64,000 nucleotides of DNA from Nocardioides jejuensis (GCF_004337475.1 NZ_SJZJ01000012.1:1-64000), one strand, 5' to 3'. Shown: positions 46,580-55,859, numbered from the stretch's first letter. Notes: generated from the sequence alone by a model not told the origin. Numbers and translations: made by a program.

Positions 46580-47602
46580 TCACGGCTGCTCGTCGAGCAG
46601 GCGGGAGATGTAGCGGGCGACGGCACGGACCGAAGCCATCGTGCCGGGGTAGTCCATGCGGGTCGGGCCGACGATGCCGAGGCTGGCGATCGCCTGGTCC
46701 TGCGGGCCGTAGCCGGCCGCCACGACGCTCGTGCCGGAGAGCTCCTGGACCGGGCCCTCGTGGCCGATGCGCACGGTGACCAGATCGGAGCTCGCCTCAC
46801 CCAGGAGCTTGAGCATCACGACGTGCTCCTCGAGCGCCTCGAGCATCGGCCGGACGGCCGTGTCGAACGACGTGCCGAAGCGAGCCAGGTTGGCCGTGCC
46901 GCCGACGGCGACGCGCTCGTCGGAGCGGTGATCCGACATCGCCTCCGCCAGGGTCTGCGCGACCGTGACGACGGACGGCTTGACCTCCGGGGCGACCAGG
47001 TCGGGCACGGCTCCGAGCGCCGTCACGGCATCGGCGATGCGCTGGCCCACGGTCGCGTGCAGCAGGCGGCTCCGGATGTCGGCAAGGTCCTGGTCGGACA
47101 GCTCGCCGGGCAACTCGACGAGACGCTGCTCGACACGGCCCGTCGACAGGATGAGGACGAGCAGCAGCCGGGTCGGCGCGAGGGCCACGACGTCGATGTG
47201 GCGCACCGTGCTGGAGCTGAGCGTGGGGTACTGCACGACCGCGACCTGGCGGGTCAGCTGCGCGAGCAGGCGCACCGACCGCTGCACCATGTCGTCGAGG
47301 TCGACCGAGCCGTCGAGGAACGTCGAGATCGCACGCTTCTCCGCGACGCTCATCGGCTTCACGGTCGAGAGGCGGTCGACGAAGAGACGGTATCCGGCGT
47401 CGGTCGGCACGCGGCCCGCGCTCGTGTGGGGCTGGGTGATGAACCCTTCGTCCTCGAGCGCCGCCATGTCGTTGCGGACGGTCGCGGGAGAGACGCCCAG
47501 CGAGTGCCGCTCGACGAGTGCCTTCGAGCCGACCGGCTCCTCCGTCGCGACGTAGTCCTCGACGATGGCACGCAGCACCGCGAGCCTGCGCTCCTCGAGC
47601 AT
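46580..47602 (-). CDS. hrcA: heat-inducible transcription repressor HrcA
   Basis: HrcA represses heat-shock genes by binding CIRCE palindromes, with GroEL helping it stay active. The 340-residue protein has the N-terminal winged helix ([66 protein letters not shown]) and the central dimer/inserted domains. A CIRCE element lies 36 bp upstream of its start, so it is autoregulated. First gene of hrcA-dnaJ-rsmE. Confidence 0.96.
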   Translation of the reverse strand: MLEERRLAVLRAIVEDYVATEEPVGSKALVERHSLGVSPATVRNDMAALEDEGFITQPHTSAGRVPTDAGYRLFVDRLSTVKPMSVAEKRAISTFLDGSVDLDDMVQRSVRLLAQLTRQVAVVQYPTLSSSTVRHIDVVALAPTRLLLVLILSTGRVEQRLVELPGELSDQDLADIRSRLLHATVGQRIADAVTALGAVPDLVAPEVKPSVVTVAQTLAEAMSDHRSDERVAVGGTANLARFGTSFDTAVRPMLEALEEHVVMLKLLGEASSDLVTVRIGHEGPVQELSGTSVVAAGYGPQDQAIASLGIVGPTRMDYPGTMASVRAVARYISRLLDEQP

Positions 47603-47637
47603 GCGTCCTCCTCGCCGACGTCTGGCACGGGGTGTTC

Positions 47638-47662
47638 TGGCACTCCGAATGGGTGAGTGCCA
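47638..47662. promoter_or_regulatory. CIRCE-type operator
   Basis: TGGCACTC (47638-47645), a 9-nt spacer and GAGTGCCA (47655-47662) form a perfect inverted repeat that matches the CIRCE pattern (GCACTC-N9-GAGTGC core), located upstream of hrcA. It is the expected HrcA binding site. Confidence 0.9.
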
Positions 47663-47757
47663 AGCGTACCCGCCACTCCTCCGACTGCAGCGGTGACGAG
47701 CGCGACAACCGTGTGTCGGTGCGCGGTCCGGGCCGGACCGGTCGGCAGACTTGGGCG

Positions 47758-48606
47758 GTGAGCTTTGATCGTTACGGCACCGACGTCCTCAACAACGACT
47801 GGCGCAAGCCGAAGAACGGCCGTGCCGTCGAGATCTCGTCCGACCTCGGCCTGGTCCTCGAGGAGGTCATGACCGACTGGTGCGGCGAGATCGTCGCCGT
47901 CGACCGCGACCTGCGGACCGTCACGCTCGAGGACCGGCGCGGCAAGCGCCGCACCTTCCCGATGGGACCGGGCTTCCTGCTCGAGGGCCGGCCGGTCATC
48001 CTCGCTCCCCCGATCACGCAGAAGGGCCCCGAGCTCCCCACGCGTACGGCGTCCGGGTCGATCGCCGTCCACGGCACCAAGGCGCGGGTCGCCCGGGCGT
48101 CGCGCATCTTCGTGGAGGGCCGCCACGACGCCGAGCTCGTCGAGAAGGTCTGGGGTGACGACCTGCGGATCGAGGGCGTCGTCGTGGAGTACCTCGACGG
48201 CATCGACGACCTCTCCGACCACCTGCGCGACTTCCAGCCCGGCCCGAACCGCCGCGTCGGCGTCCTCGTCGACCACCTCGTGCCCGGCTCCAAGGAGAGC
48301 CGGATCGCCCAGGCCGTGATGAAGGGTCCGCACGGTCGCGACGTGCTGATCGTCGGCCACCCGTTCATCGACGTCTGGGCCGCGGTGAAGCCCGAGCGCC
48401 TGGGCAAGAAGGCGTGGCCCGACGTCCCGCGCCACCTGGAGTGGAAGAAGGGCGTCTGTCAGGCGTTCGGCTGGCCACACCGCGACCAGGCCGACATCGC
48501 CCGCGCCTGGAAGCACATCCTCGGTGGCGTCCGCGGCTTCCAGGACCTCGACCCGGCCCTGCTGGGCCGGGTCGAGGAACTGATCGACTTCGTCACGCAG
48601 CCCTGA
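47758..48606 (+). CDS. DUF3097 family protein
   Basis: The 282-residue protein begins [27 protein letters not shown] and has a Toprim-like core ([37 protein letters not shown], then [17 protein letters not shown]). The E in FVEGRHDAE and the acidic LVDHLVPG resemble TOPRIM metal-binding residues. DUF3097 is widespread in actinobacteria and its function is unknown. CAGACT lies 6 nt before the GTG at 47758, so the start is probably leaderless. It is divergent from hrcA. Confidence 0.85.
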   Translation: MSFDRYGTDVLNNDWRKPKNGRAVEISSDLGLVLEEVMTDWCGEIVAVDRDLRTVTLEDRRGKRRTFPMGPGFLLEGRPVILAPPITQKGPELPTRTASGSIAVHGTKARVARASRIFVEGRHDAELVEKVWGDDLRIEGVVVEYLDGIDDLSDHLRDFQPGPNRRVGVLVDHLVPGSKESRIAQAVMKGPHGRDVLIVGHPFIDVWAAVKPERLGKKAWPDVPRHLEWKKGVCQAFGWPHRDQADIARAWKHILGGVRGFQDLDPALLGRVEELIDFVTQP

Positions 48607-48619
48607 GGGCCGCGCGGGG

Positions 48620-49102
48620 TCAGCTGCGCAGCGGGCGCCCGAGCTCGTCCTTCGGATCGCCGGCGAGGATCACGATGCCGTCGATGAACGGCCAGATGCC
48701 GCCGATGCCGCAGGTGAGGATCGTGACCAGCAGCTGGGCGATGCCCAGGCCGGTCTGCCCCATGTAGAAGCGGCCGATGCCGAGCGGGATCAGGATCTGC
48801 AGGAGACCCGCGATCAGCTTGGACTTGTCCGAGTAGGGCACGCCGGTCACGGGGTGGATGCCGTACGGCGCGGCCGGGTTGCCGTAGGCCTGCTGGCCGT
48901 ACGCGGGCTGGCCATACGGCTGCTGGCCATATGCCGGCTGGCCGTAGCCGGGCTGTGCGTAGCCCTGCTGACCCGGCTGCGGGTATCCCGGCGGCGGAGG
49001 AGGCAGCTGCCCCTGGTCTGCACCCGTCGGCGGGACGGAAGGGAGGGGCGGAAGGGGCGTCGTGGGCTCGTGACCCTCAGGGGTCCCCGGCGTCTCGGTC
49101 AT
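48620..49102 (-). CDS. TM2 domain-containing protein
   Basis: The 160-residue protein starts with a Pro/Gly/Tyr/Gln-rich disordered segment with GQPAYGQ-type repeats (residues about 1-80), followed by two hydrophobic helices of the TM2 domain (KSKLIAGLLQILIPLGIGRFYMG and GIAQLLVTILTCGIGGIWPFIDGIVIL). The function of TM2 proteins in bacteria is not established. Convergent with DUF3097. Confidence 0.88.
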   Translation of the reverse strand: MTETPGTPEGHEPTTPLPPLPSVPPTGADQGQLPPPPPGYPQPGQQGYAQPGYGQPAYGQQPYGQPAYGQQAYGNPAAPYGIHPVTGVPYSDKSKLIAGLLQILIPLGIGRFYMGQTGLGIAQLLVTILTCGIGGIWPFIDGIVILAGDPKDELGRPLRS

Positions 49103-49148
49103 GTCGGTCAGCCTACGGACGACCCCCGACATCGCGGCGCAGAACGCC

Positions 49149-49649
49149 TCAGCCGGGGTCGATCTCGTCGTGCACCTCGAACTCGCCCGCGAGCACGTCC
49201 GGCTGGCCGGCCGAGCCGAGCTCACGCGGGAGGCCCTCTGCACCGGTGAGGCGCTTGCGCACGCCATCGGCGATCCGGGCGGAGACGGAGTCGATCGCGT
49301 CGTACATCTGGGCGGCGCGCTCGTCGTGCGCGGCCTGCATCCGTTCGGCGCGCTCGCGGGTCGCGGGGATCGCGCGCAGCAGCCCGAACGGGATCGCGGT
49401 GACCGCACGGTGACCTGCGCGCGTCACGGCACTTCCGAACGCAACCGTTTCAGCGCCGACCTGGACTCCGTCAGCGATCCGCGTCCGCGAGGCGAGGAAC
49501 GTCGCCCGCTCGGTCGACCACGCCCGCTGCCGGCGTACGGCGCGCTCTCCGGCGAGGAGTGCACGGTCCGCGTCACGGAACCAGAAGCCGGCGAGCGTCA
49601 CCAGCAGCGCACAGACGAGGACGAGCGCGATGGCGCTAACGAGCAGCAT
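49149..49649 (-). CDS. hypothetical membrane-anchored protein
   Basis: The 166-residue protein has one N-terminal membrane helix (LLVSAIALVLVCALLVTLAGFWF, residues about 2-25) and a helical charged cytoplasmic part with coiled-coil-like stretches (ATRERAERMQAAHDERAAQMYDAIDSVSARIADGVRKRL). No family is recognised. It overlaps the upstream gene by 14 nt, so the two are translated together. Confidence 0.68.
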   Translation of the reverse strand: MLLVSAIALVLVCALLVTLAGFWFRDADRALLAGERAVRRQRAWSTERATFLASRTRIADGVQVGAETVAFGSAVTRAGHRAVTAIPFGLLRAIPATRERAERMQAAHDERAAQMYDAIDSVSARIADGVRKRLTGAEGLPRELGSAGQPDVLAGEFEVHDEIDPG

Positions 49650-50040
49650 GGACCCGCACCTCGACCTCGAGCCCTTCGGCCGCCATCTCGGTGACGAGCT
49701 CGCGCGACGCCTGCTCGAGCACGATCCGCCGGAGCCGCTCCGGGGCCATGGCAGCGACGACGCCGGCGACCTTGTTGCGCGAGAGGGCGACGTCGAGCGG
49801 GTTGAGGATCTCCACGACCAGCAGGCGACGGGTGCCGGCACCCAGCGCGGCCTCGAGGTCAGCGGGAAGCGGCGGAGCCGGCTCGAGCGCCTCGACCTGC
49901 TCGGTGAGGGCCGCTGCGCGGGCCTTGAGTCCGTTGAGCTGCCACAGGAGCAGGGCGCAGGCGCCGGCCAGCACGAGGGCCACCAGGAGCGCGAGCACAG
50001 CGAGGGCAGCGGTCATGGTCGAAGCGTAGGGCTCAGACAT
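49636..50040 (-). CDS. hypothetical membrane-anchored protein
   Basis: The 134-residue protein has an N-terminal membrane helix (ALAVLALLVALVLAGACALLLWQ, residues about 12-34), then a short soluble alpha/beta domain (RRLLVVEILNPLDVALSRNKVAGVVAAMAPERLRRIVLEQASRELVTEMAAEGLEVEVRVHAA). The start at ATG 50040 is 3 bp after the hemW stop; ATG 50016 is also possible, and neither has a clear ribosome site. It is the first of two coupled genes following hemW. Confidence 0.66.
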   Translation of the reverse strand: MSEPYASTMTAALAVLALLVALVLAGACALLLWQLNGLKARAAALTEQVEALEPAPPLPADLEAALGAGTRRLLVVEILNPLDVALSRNKVAGVVAAMAPERLRRIVLEQASRELVTEMAAEGLEVEVRVHAAR

Positions 50041-50043
50041 GCG

Positions 50044-51264
50044 CTAGGGCAGGAGGTCGCGCACGACGGCGTCGGCGAGGAGCCGGCCGCGCGTCGTGAG
50101 CACCAGCGTGTCGCCGTCCAGCGAGGCGTCGGTGAGCAACCCGTCGGCCACGAGACCAGGGACGGCACCCGCGCCGGCATTGTCGAGGACGTCGCGCGAG
50201 AGCCCGTCCGCGAGCCGGAGCTCGAGCAGGACCCGCTCGACCCGCTGGTCCTCCGCGGCGAGCACCTCGCGACCGTGAGCGGGGCTCTCCCCCACACTGA
50301 GCCGCTGCGTGTAAGCGCTCGGGTGCTTCACGTTCCACCAGCGAACGCCGCCGACGTGACTGTGCGCGCCGGGGCCGACGCCCCACCAGTCGGCGCCCTT
50401 CCAGTAGAGGAGGTTGTGCCGGCAGGCGGAGCCGGGGCGGGCCCAGTTGGAGACCTCGTACCAGTCGAGTCCGTCGCCGTTCAGCAGCGAGTCGGCGAGG
50501 AGGTACTTGTCGGCGAGGTCGTCGTCGTCCGGCATCGGCAGCTCGCCACGACGTACCTGACGGGCCAGGGCGGTGCCGTCCTCGACGATCAGTGCGTAGG
50601 CGCTGACGTGGTCGGGGTTGCAGGCGAGCGCCGCCCGGAGCGAGGTCTCCCAGTCCGCGACGCTCTCCCCCGGCGTGCCGTAGATCAGGTCGAGGCTGAC
50701 CTGCTCGAATCCCGCCTCGCGGGCCCACGCGACGGCGCGGGGCACGCGCTCGGGGTCGTGGGTGCGGTCGAGGACCTGGAGCACCGACGGCACCGCGGAC
50801 TGCATGCCGAAGCTGAGCCGCGTGTAGCCCGCCTCGCGCAGCTCGCTCAGGTAGGCGAGGTCGACACTGTCGGGATTTGCCTCGGTGGTCACCTCGACAC
50901 CGGCCGCGAGGCCGAACTCGTCGTCGATCGCACCCAGCAGCCGGCCGAGGTCGCGCGCAGGGAGCAGCGTCGGCGTACCTCCGCCGAGGAAGACGGTCTC
51001 GACCGGTCGGTCCACGTCACCGAGCACGCGGCGCGCCAGGGCGACCTCGCGCACCGCCGTCTCGGCGTACGACGACTGCGAGGCGCCGCCGCCGAGCTCC
51101 TGCGCCGTGTAGGTGTTGAAGTCGCAGTAGCCGCACCGCACCCGGCAGAACGGGACATGCACGTAGAACGCGAACGGACGCTGTTCCTGGCCCACCAAGG
51201 CTCCAGGCGGCAGGAGACCGTCGAGGGGTGCGGGGTCTCCGTCAGGCAGCGTCGAGGGGGTCAC
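50044..51264 (-). CDS. hemW: radical SAM protein HemW (coproporphyrinogen-III-oxidase-like)
   Basis: HemW is a haem-binding chaperone of the radical SAM family, once annotated as oxygen-independent coproporphyrinogen oxidase. The 406-residue protein has the Cx3Cx2C cluster in FCRVRCGYCDF, GGGTPTLL for SAM binding, and the C-terminal HemN-type domain. The true HemN has an extra cysteine motif that is absent here, which favours HemW. Its start is 26 bp from a copy of the palindromic repeat. Confidence 0.92.
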   Translation of the reverse strand: MTPSTLPDGDPAPLDGLLPPGALVGQEQRPFAFYVHVPFCRVRCGYCDFNTYTAQELGGGASQSSYAETAVREVALARRVLGDVDRPVETVFLGGGTPTLLPARDLGRLLGAIDDEFGLAAGVEVTTEANPDSVDLAYLSELREAGYTRLSFGMQSAVPSVLQVLDRTHDPERVPRAVAWAREAGFEQVSLDLIYGTPGESVADWETSLRAALACNPDHVSAYALIVEDGTALARQVRRGELPMPDDDDLADKYLLADSLLNGDGLDWYEVSNWARPGSACRHNLLYWKGADWWGVGPGAHSHVGGVRWWNVKHPSAYTQRLSVGESPAHGREVLAAEDQRVERVLLELRLADGLSRDVLDNAGAGAVPGLVADGLLTDASLDGDTLVLTTRGRLLADAVVRDLLP

Positions 51265-51289
51265 GCCGCCATTCTCCCAGCCAAGCCCC

Positions 51290-51337
51290 GGTCGTCCGTG
51301 TGAGCCCTACCGATAGCTAGGGCTCACACGGACGACC
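51290..51337. repeat. dispersed palindromic repeat, copy 2
   Basis: Arm GGTCGTCCGTGTGAGCCCTA (51290-51309) pairs perfectly with 51318-51337 (8-nt loop). The arm shares its 19-base core with copies at 34136 and 52333. Here it lies between two divergent genes, where a terminator is not needed. Confidence 0.93.
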
Positions 51338-51356
51338 TCAGGCTGTGGAGAGGCGA

Positions 51357-52346
51357 ATGCGGTCGTGGCCCGAAGGTCAGACCCTCGACTGCATGGGTTC
51401 TGACAAGCGACTGCGGCCGGACCGGGCGACGCCGCCCGGAGAGTGGCGTGCTGCGGCGGCAAGCCAGGCCGGTCTCCTGACCCGCGCGCAGTTGAGCGGC
51501 CTCGGGTACGACGAACGACACGTCCGTCATCGTCTGGGCAGCGATCGCTGGCAACTCATCACACCGATCGTCGTCGCCACCTTCACCGGCACCCTGACGC
51601 GTGACCAACTGATGTGGGCCGGCGTGCTCCACGGCGGACCACGCTCGGCCGTCGGTGGTATCGCGGCCCTCGAGCTCCACGGAATCAGGAACTGGACCCG
51701 GCCGGAGATCTCCGTGGTCATCCCCAAGTCGCACAAGGTCGAGCGACTCGATGGCGTTCGGTATGTCGAGACGCGGCGTGACTTCAGCGGTGCGCACTCT
51801 CCGGGCTTCGCGCTGCCGGTGCTGAAGGTGGAGCCAGCGGCGCTTCTGTTCGCTGCCTACGAGCGCAATCGCAGGACTGCTGAAGGACTGCTCGCTGCAG
51901 TCGTCCAGCAACGGCTCGCCACCCCGGCATCGCTTCGCGAATGGATCGACCTGATGCAGCCACTTCGACGTACGCACCAGTTCAGACAGGCACTCGATGA
52001 CTTCGAAGGCGGGAGCCAGTCGCTCGGTGAGCGCGACTTCGTGAGAATCTGCAAGCGCGTCGGGCTGCCGCCGCCCGATCGCCAGACGCGGCGCAAGGAC
52101 GCATCCGGACGGTGGCGCTACACCGACGCGGAATGGCACCTGCCGGACGGCACCGTCGTCATGCTCGAGATCGATGGCGGCTTCCACATGGAGGTCGAAC
52201 ACTGGCAGGACGACATGGAGCGCGCCCGCGCCCTGGCCCGGCCCGGTGTCATCCAGTTCCGCTGCACGACCCGGGAACTGCGCGACGCGCCGGAGATCCT
52301 GGTGCAGGACCTCCGACGCGTCGGAGTCGGGAGGTCGTCCGTGTGA
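51357..52346 (+). CDS. AbiEi-like/DUF559 endonuclease-fold protein
   Basis: The product has an N-terminal helix-turn-helix region like AbiEi antitoxins (residues about 24-60, GEWRAAAASQAGLLTRAQLSGLGYDERHVRHRL), a middle domain (LHGGPRSAVGGIAALELHGIRNW), and a C-terminal Vsr/PD-(D/E)xK-like domain (DAEWHLPDGTVVMLEIDGGFHMEV...W..D...RA), the DUF559 type. The putative metal residues are the D in WHLPDG and the E in MLEIDG. Related genes occur in many copies in Nocardioides-type genomes. Its stop codon lies inside the palindromic repeat that follows, and another copy ends 19 bp before its ATG. ATG at 51357 has GGAGAGG upstream; ATG 51393 and GTG 51345 are alternatives. Confidence 0.75.
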   Translation: MRSWPEGQTLDCMGSDKRLRPDRATPPGEWRAAAASQAGLLTRAQLSGLGYDERHVRHRLGSDRWQLITPIVVATFTGTLTRDQLMWAGVLHGGPRSAVGGIAALELHGIRNWTRPEISVVIPKSHKVERLDGVRYVETRRDFSGAHSPGFALPVLKVEPAALLFAAYERNRRTAEGLLAAVVQQRLATPASLREWIDLMQPLRRTHQFRQALDDFEGGSQSLGERDFVRICKRVGLPPPDRQTRRKDASGRWRYTDAEWHLPDGTVVMLEIDGGFHMEVEHWQDDMERARALARPGVIQFRCTTRELRDAPEILVQDLRRVGVGRSSV

Positions 52347-52380
52347 GCCCTAGCCATGGCCAGGGCGCACGCGGACGACC
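52333..52380. repeat. dispersed palindromic repeat, copy 3
   Basis: Arm GGTCGTCCGTGTGAGCCCT (52333-52351) pairs with 52362-52380 with one mismatch and one G-T pair. The left arm holds the last codons and the TGA stop of the DUF559-type gene. It also separates that gene from the convergent fadD. Confidence 0.9.
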
Positions 52381-52384
52381 GGGA

Positions 52385-54193
52385 TCAGGCGTAGAGCCCG
52401 TCGATGAGCTCCTTGTTGTTGCTCTCGACGACCTTGCGCTTCACCTTGAGCGACGGGGTGAGCTCGCCACCCTCGATCGAGAAGTCGCGGTCCAGGATGA
52501 CGAACTTCTTGACCGTCTCCCAGCGGTTGAGGCGGCCGTTGAGCTCGTCGATGTAGCCGGCGACCATCTTCTGGCAGGCGTCCGACGTGACGATCTCGGC
52601 GTACGACTTGCCGGCGAGGCCGTTGTCCTTGGCCCAGTCCGCGATCAGGTCGGGGTCGAGCGTGATCAGCGCGGAGACGAAGTTGCGCTCGTTGCCGTGG
52701 ACCAGCATGTTCGCGACGAACGGGCAGATCGCCTTGAACTGGCCCTCGATGGACGACGGGGCGACGTACTTGCCGCCGGAGGTCTTGAAGAGGTCCTTCT
52801 TGCGGTCGGTGATCCGCAGGTGACCGTCGGCGTCGAGCTCGCCGATGTCGCCCGTGTGCAGCCACCCGTCGACCAGCGTCTCGGCGGTCGCCTCGGGGAG
52901 GTTGTGGTAGCCCTCCATGACGTTCGGGCCCTTGATCAGGACCTCGCCGTCGGAGGCGATCCGGACCTCGGAGCCCGGGAACGGGACGCCGACGGTGCCG
53001 ATCTTGTTCTGCTCGGGGTGGTTGACGAACGCACCGGCCGAGGTCTCGGTGAGGCCGTAGCCCTCGAGGATGACCAGGCCAGCAGCGTTGAACCACTCGG
53101 CGATCTCGCGGTTGAGCGCGGCCGAGCCGGAGATGAAGAACTTGATCCGGCCACCGAAGCGGGCGCGGACCTTGCCGAAGACCAGCTTGTCGAAGAGCGC
53201 GAACTTGAGCTTGAGCGGCAGCGGGACGGACTTGCCGGCGGCCTGCAGCTTCTTGACCTCGAGGCCGGTGGCGAAGGCCTTGTCGAAGATGCCCTTCTTG
53301 CCCTCGGACTCGACCATCGTGATGATCCGGCCGTAGGCCTTCTCGAAGATGCGCGGCGCGGCACCCATGAAGGTGGGCTGGATGACGGCGAGGTTGTCGA
53401 CGATCTTGTCGACGCGGCCGTCGATGGCGGTGGCGAAGCCACAGGCGAGCTGCGTGGAGAGCAGCACCTTGCCGAACGAGTGAGCCATCGGCAGCCAGAG
53501 GAACTGGAGGTCGTCCTCGGTGAGGATGCCCTGCGACTTGATCGCCTCGCCCTCGAAGACCCAGGACTTGTGGCGCAGACGGACGCCCTTCGGCTTGCCC
53601 GTCGTGCCGGAGGTGTAGATGAGCGTGGCCAGCTGGTCGGCCGTGATGGCGGCGGCGTGGTCGTCGATGACGGACGGGTGCTTGGCGAGGTACTCCTCGC
53701 CAAGGCGCTCGAGGTCGGCGAGGGTGAGGACACCCTCGGAGGCCTCGCCGGAGAGCGTCACGATGGTGCCCAGCTCCGGCATGTCGGCGCGGTGCTCGTT
53801 GACCTTGGCGATCTGGCCGGCGTCCTCGGCGAAGAGGAGGCGGCTGCCCGAGTCGGCCAGGATGTACGCCGTGTCCTCGCCGCCCGTGGACGGGTAGACG
53901 GTGGTCGTCGCGGCACCGGCGCACATGATCGCCAGGTCGGCGAGGATCCACTCGTAGCGCGTGCCGGACAGGATGCCGACGCGCTGCTCGGGCTCGATGC
54001 CCAGGGAGATCAGGCCCGCGGCGAGCTTGCGCACGCGGTCACCCGCCTCGGCCCAGGTGACCGACTCCCAGCCGTCACCGGCAGGGAAGCGGAACGCCTC
54101 GCGGGGACCGGACATCTTGACCCGGTCGAGGAACTGGATGGCCACGTTGGCCGGCATGGTGTCCAGGAAGGACGCATCGCGGTTGATCGGCAT
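52385..54193 (-). CDS. long-chain fatty acid--CoA ligase
   Basis: The 602-residue AMP-forming enzyme activates long-chain fatty acids to acyl-CoA. Motifs are LIYTSGTTGKPKGV (phosphate loop), GYGLTETSAG (A5), LHTGDIGELDADG (A7) and the C-terminal TDRKKDLFKTSGGKYVAP (A8 hinge). It fits the FadD15-type found across actinobacteria. The catalytic lysine is expected near the C-terminus (SLKVKRKVV). Transcription is convergent with the DUF559 gene. Confidence 0.92.
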   Translation of the reverse strand: MPINRDASFLDTMPANVAIQFLDRVKMSGPREAFRFPAGDGWESVTWAEAGDRVRKLAAGLISLGIEPEQRVGILSGTRYEWILADLAIMCAGAATTTVYPSTGGEDTAYILADSGSRLLFAEDAGQIAKVNEHRADMPELGTIVTLSGEASEGVLTLADLERLGEEYLAKHPSVIDDHAAAITADQLATLIYTSGTTGKPKGVRLRHKSWVFEGEAIKSQGILTEDDLQFLWLPMAHSFGKVLLSTQLACGFATAIDGRVDKIVDNLAVIQPTFMGAAPRIFEKAYGRIITMVESEGKKGIFDKAFATGLEVKKLQAAGKSVPLPLKLKFALFDKLVFGKVRARFGGRIKFFISGSAALNREIAEWFNAAGLVILEGYGLTETSAGAFVNHPEQNKIGTVGVPFPGSEVRIASDGEVLIKGPNVMEGYHNLPEATAETLVDGWLHTGDIGELDADGHLRITDRKKDLFKTSGGKYVAPSSIEGQFKAICPFVANMLVHGNERNFVSALITLDPDLIADWAKDNGLAGKSYAEIVTSDACQKMVAGYIDELNGRLNRWETVKKFVILDRDFSIEGGELTPSLKVKRKVVESNNKELIDGLYA

Positions 54194-54220
54194 GGCCGCA
54201 GCGTACTCCCGGGTAACCCG

Positions 54221-54877
54221 CTAGGACGTGGAGTCCTCGACCTTGGACCGGACGGATGTGGCGAGGCCCTCGATCACCGCGAGTCCCGGAAGCAGCTGCG
54301 GCTCCGTCGTGAGCGCGCGGAACATGTGGCTGACCGTGATCCCGTGGTCGGGACGGTGGACCACCTCGATCGCGTCACCGGCCGCGATGTCGCCCTCCTC
54401 GAGCACGCGCAGGTACGGACCCGGACGGGCAGCCTGCGTGAAGCGCTTGACCCAGCCACGGTCGGGACCGCCGGCCTCGGCGATCCGCTCCTGGAAGGTG
54501 TTGCACGGGATCCGGACCTTGGCGATCTCGAAGAGTGCCCCGCCGATACGCCACCGCTCCCCCACGAGCGCCTCGTTGACGTCGATCCCCATCGTGGTCA
54601 GGTTCTCGCCGAACCACCCATCCGGCAGCTGTACGCCGAGCTCGCGCTGCCACACGTGGAGGTCCTCGCGGGCGAAGGCGTAGACGGCCATGTCGAGGCC
54701 ACCGTGGACGTCCGGACTACCGACCGCGTCGCCGACGAGACCCAGCGCCGTGGCGCGCACGGGGCCATCGGCGGGCACCTTGTTGATGGCCGTCCGGGCT
54801 TCACGGCTGCCGGCGCGGGAGCGCGGCGTACCGATGTTGATCGACTTCAGGTGAGGCGTGGTCACGAGGTTGATCAT
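54221..54877 (-). CDS. MOSC domain protein (YiiM-like)
   Basis: The 218-residue protein has the MOSC beta barrel with the key cysteine in KVRIPCNTFQERI, HGGLDMAVYAF and GRW-like FGENLTTMGIDVNEALVGERWRIG. The YiiM type transfers or uses a Mo-bound sulfur and reduces hydroxylamino compounds. It might serve the molybdenum enzyme at 17929, but they are far apart. Start at MINLVTTPHL. Confidence 0.88.
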   Translation of the reverse strand: MINLVTTPHLKSINIGTPRSRAGSREARTAINKVPADGPVRATALGLVGDAVGSPDVHGGLDMAVYAFAREDLHVWQRELGVQLPDGWFGENLTTMGIDVNEALVGERWRIGGALFEIAKVRIPCNTFQERIAEAGGPDRGWVKRFTQAARPGPYLRVLEEGDIAAGDAIEVVHRPDHGITVSHMFRALTTEPQLLPGLAVIEGLATSVRSKVEDSTS

Positions 54878-54894
54878 GCCGGTAGAACTGGCAC

Positions 54895-55767
54895 ATGACG
54901 GCTGCACAGTGGCTCCCTGACCCGACCGGCAAGCACGAGCTCCGCTACTGGAGCGGCGACTCCTGGACCGAGCACATCGCCAACGACGGCGTCCAGGCGA
55001 CCGATCCGCTGCCCGCAGCGGATCTTTCCACTCCTGCCGAGCCGCGCGAGGAGCACGCGCCCACCGGGGGCGGTCACGGCCATGGGACCATCACCGGCGA
55101 CCTCGTCGACGGCCGCTTCAGCGAGATGACCTCGACGGCCCCCGGCCCGTCGCTGCAGAACGCCAAGCTGCTCCGGGTCCGTGTGGCCGAGCCGTTCATG
55201 GCACGTCAGGGCGCGATGGTCGCCTATCAGGGCGCCGTGAACTTCGCCTACCAGGGCGGCGGCGCCGCGCGCTTCCTCAAGAAGGCACTGACCGGCGAGG
55301 GCCTCTCCCTCATGCGCGTCGACGGGCAGGGCGACGTCTTCCTCGCCGACGAGGCGAAGAAGATCCACATCCTGCAGCTCGACGACAGCGGCATCTCCAT
55401 CAACGGCGACAACGTGCTCGCCTTCTCCGCCAACCTCCAGTGGAACGTCGAGCGGGTCAAGGGCGGCTCGATGCTCGCCGGTGGCCTCTTCAACACCACC
55501 CTGCGGGGCACGGGTTGGGTCGCGATCACGACGGATGGCGACCCGGTCGTCCTCGATGCGGGCGAGGCGCCCACCTTCGCCGACGCGAATGCGCTGGTCG
55601 CGTGGTCGATCGACCTGCAGACGTCGCTCCGCTCCACGGCGACCGCGGGCGCGCTGATCGGCCGCGGCTCCGGCGAGGCCTTCCAGGTCGCGTTCAGCGG
55701 CCGCGGCTTCGTGATCGTCCAGCCGTCGGAGGGGCCGACCGTCCCGCCGCACAACCACGGCGGCTGA
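54895..55767 (+). CDS. AIM24 family protein with DUF2510-type N-terminus
   Basis: The 290-residue protein starts with a DUF2510 segment (AAQWLPDPTGKHELRYWSGDSWTEHI), then a His/Gly-rich linker and an AIM24 beta-sandwich domain (AKLLRVRVAEPFMARQGAMVAYQGAVNFAYQ... GSMLAGGLFNTTLRGTGWVAI). The function of bacterial AIM24 proteins is unknown. Start ATG directly after a GGCAC; TAGAAC lies 6 nt upstream, suggesting a leaderless start. Confidence 0.85.
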   Translation: MTAAQWLPDPTGKHELRYWSGDSWTEHIANDGVQATDPLPAADLSTPAEPREEHAPTGGGHGHGTITGDLVDGRFSEMTSTAPGPSLQNAKLLRVRVAEPFMARQGAMVAYQGAVNFAYQGGGAARFLKKALTGEGLSLMRVDGQGDVFLADEAKKIHILQLDDSGISINGDNVLAFSANLQWNVERVKGGSMLAGGLFNTTLRGTGWVAITTDGDPVVLDAGEAPTFADANALVAWSIDLQTSLRSTATAGALIGRGSGEAFQVAFSGRGFVIVQPSEGPTVPPHNHGG

Positions 55768-55784
55768 AAGTTTTTCGCCGGACC

Positions 55785-55811
55785 TGTCGGATCCGGCGTA
55801 CCCCGCTCGTG
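55785..55811 (+). promoter_or_regulatory. candidate ECF42-type promoter
   Basis: TGTCGG (55785-55790) and CGTGG (from 55808) have about 17 nt between them, upstream of the DGPF gene. Published ECF42 promoters carry TGTCGA and a CGTC-type -10. The -10 match is poor here, so this is tentative. Confidence 0.4.
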
Positions 55812-55859
55812 GAGTGGGTGTGAGGGCAGGACGGACCCGCCCCCGAGACCAAGGATCTG

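Noticed and set aside
52112..54898. Long plus-strand open frame opposite fadD and the MOSC gene
   Set aside because: It runs antisense through two well-supported genes and has no recognisable motif; GC-rich third positions explain it.
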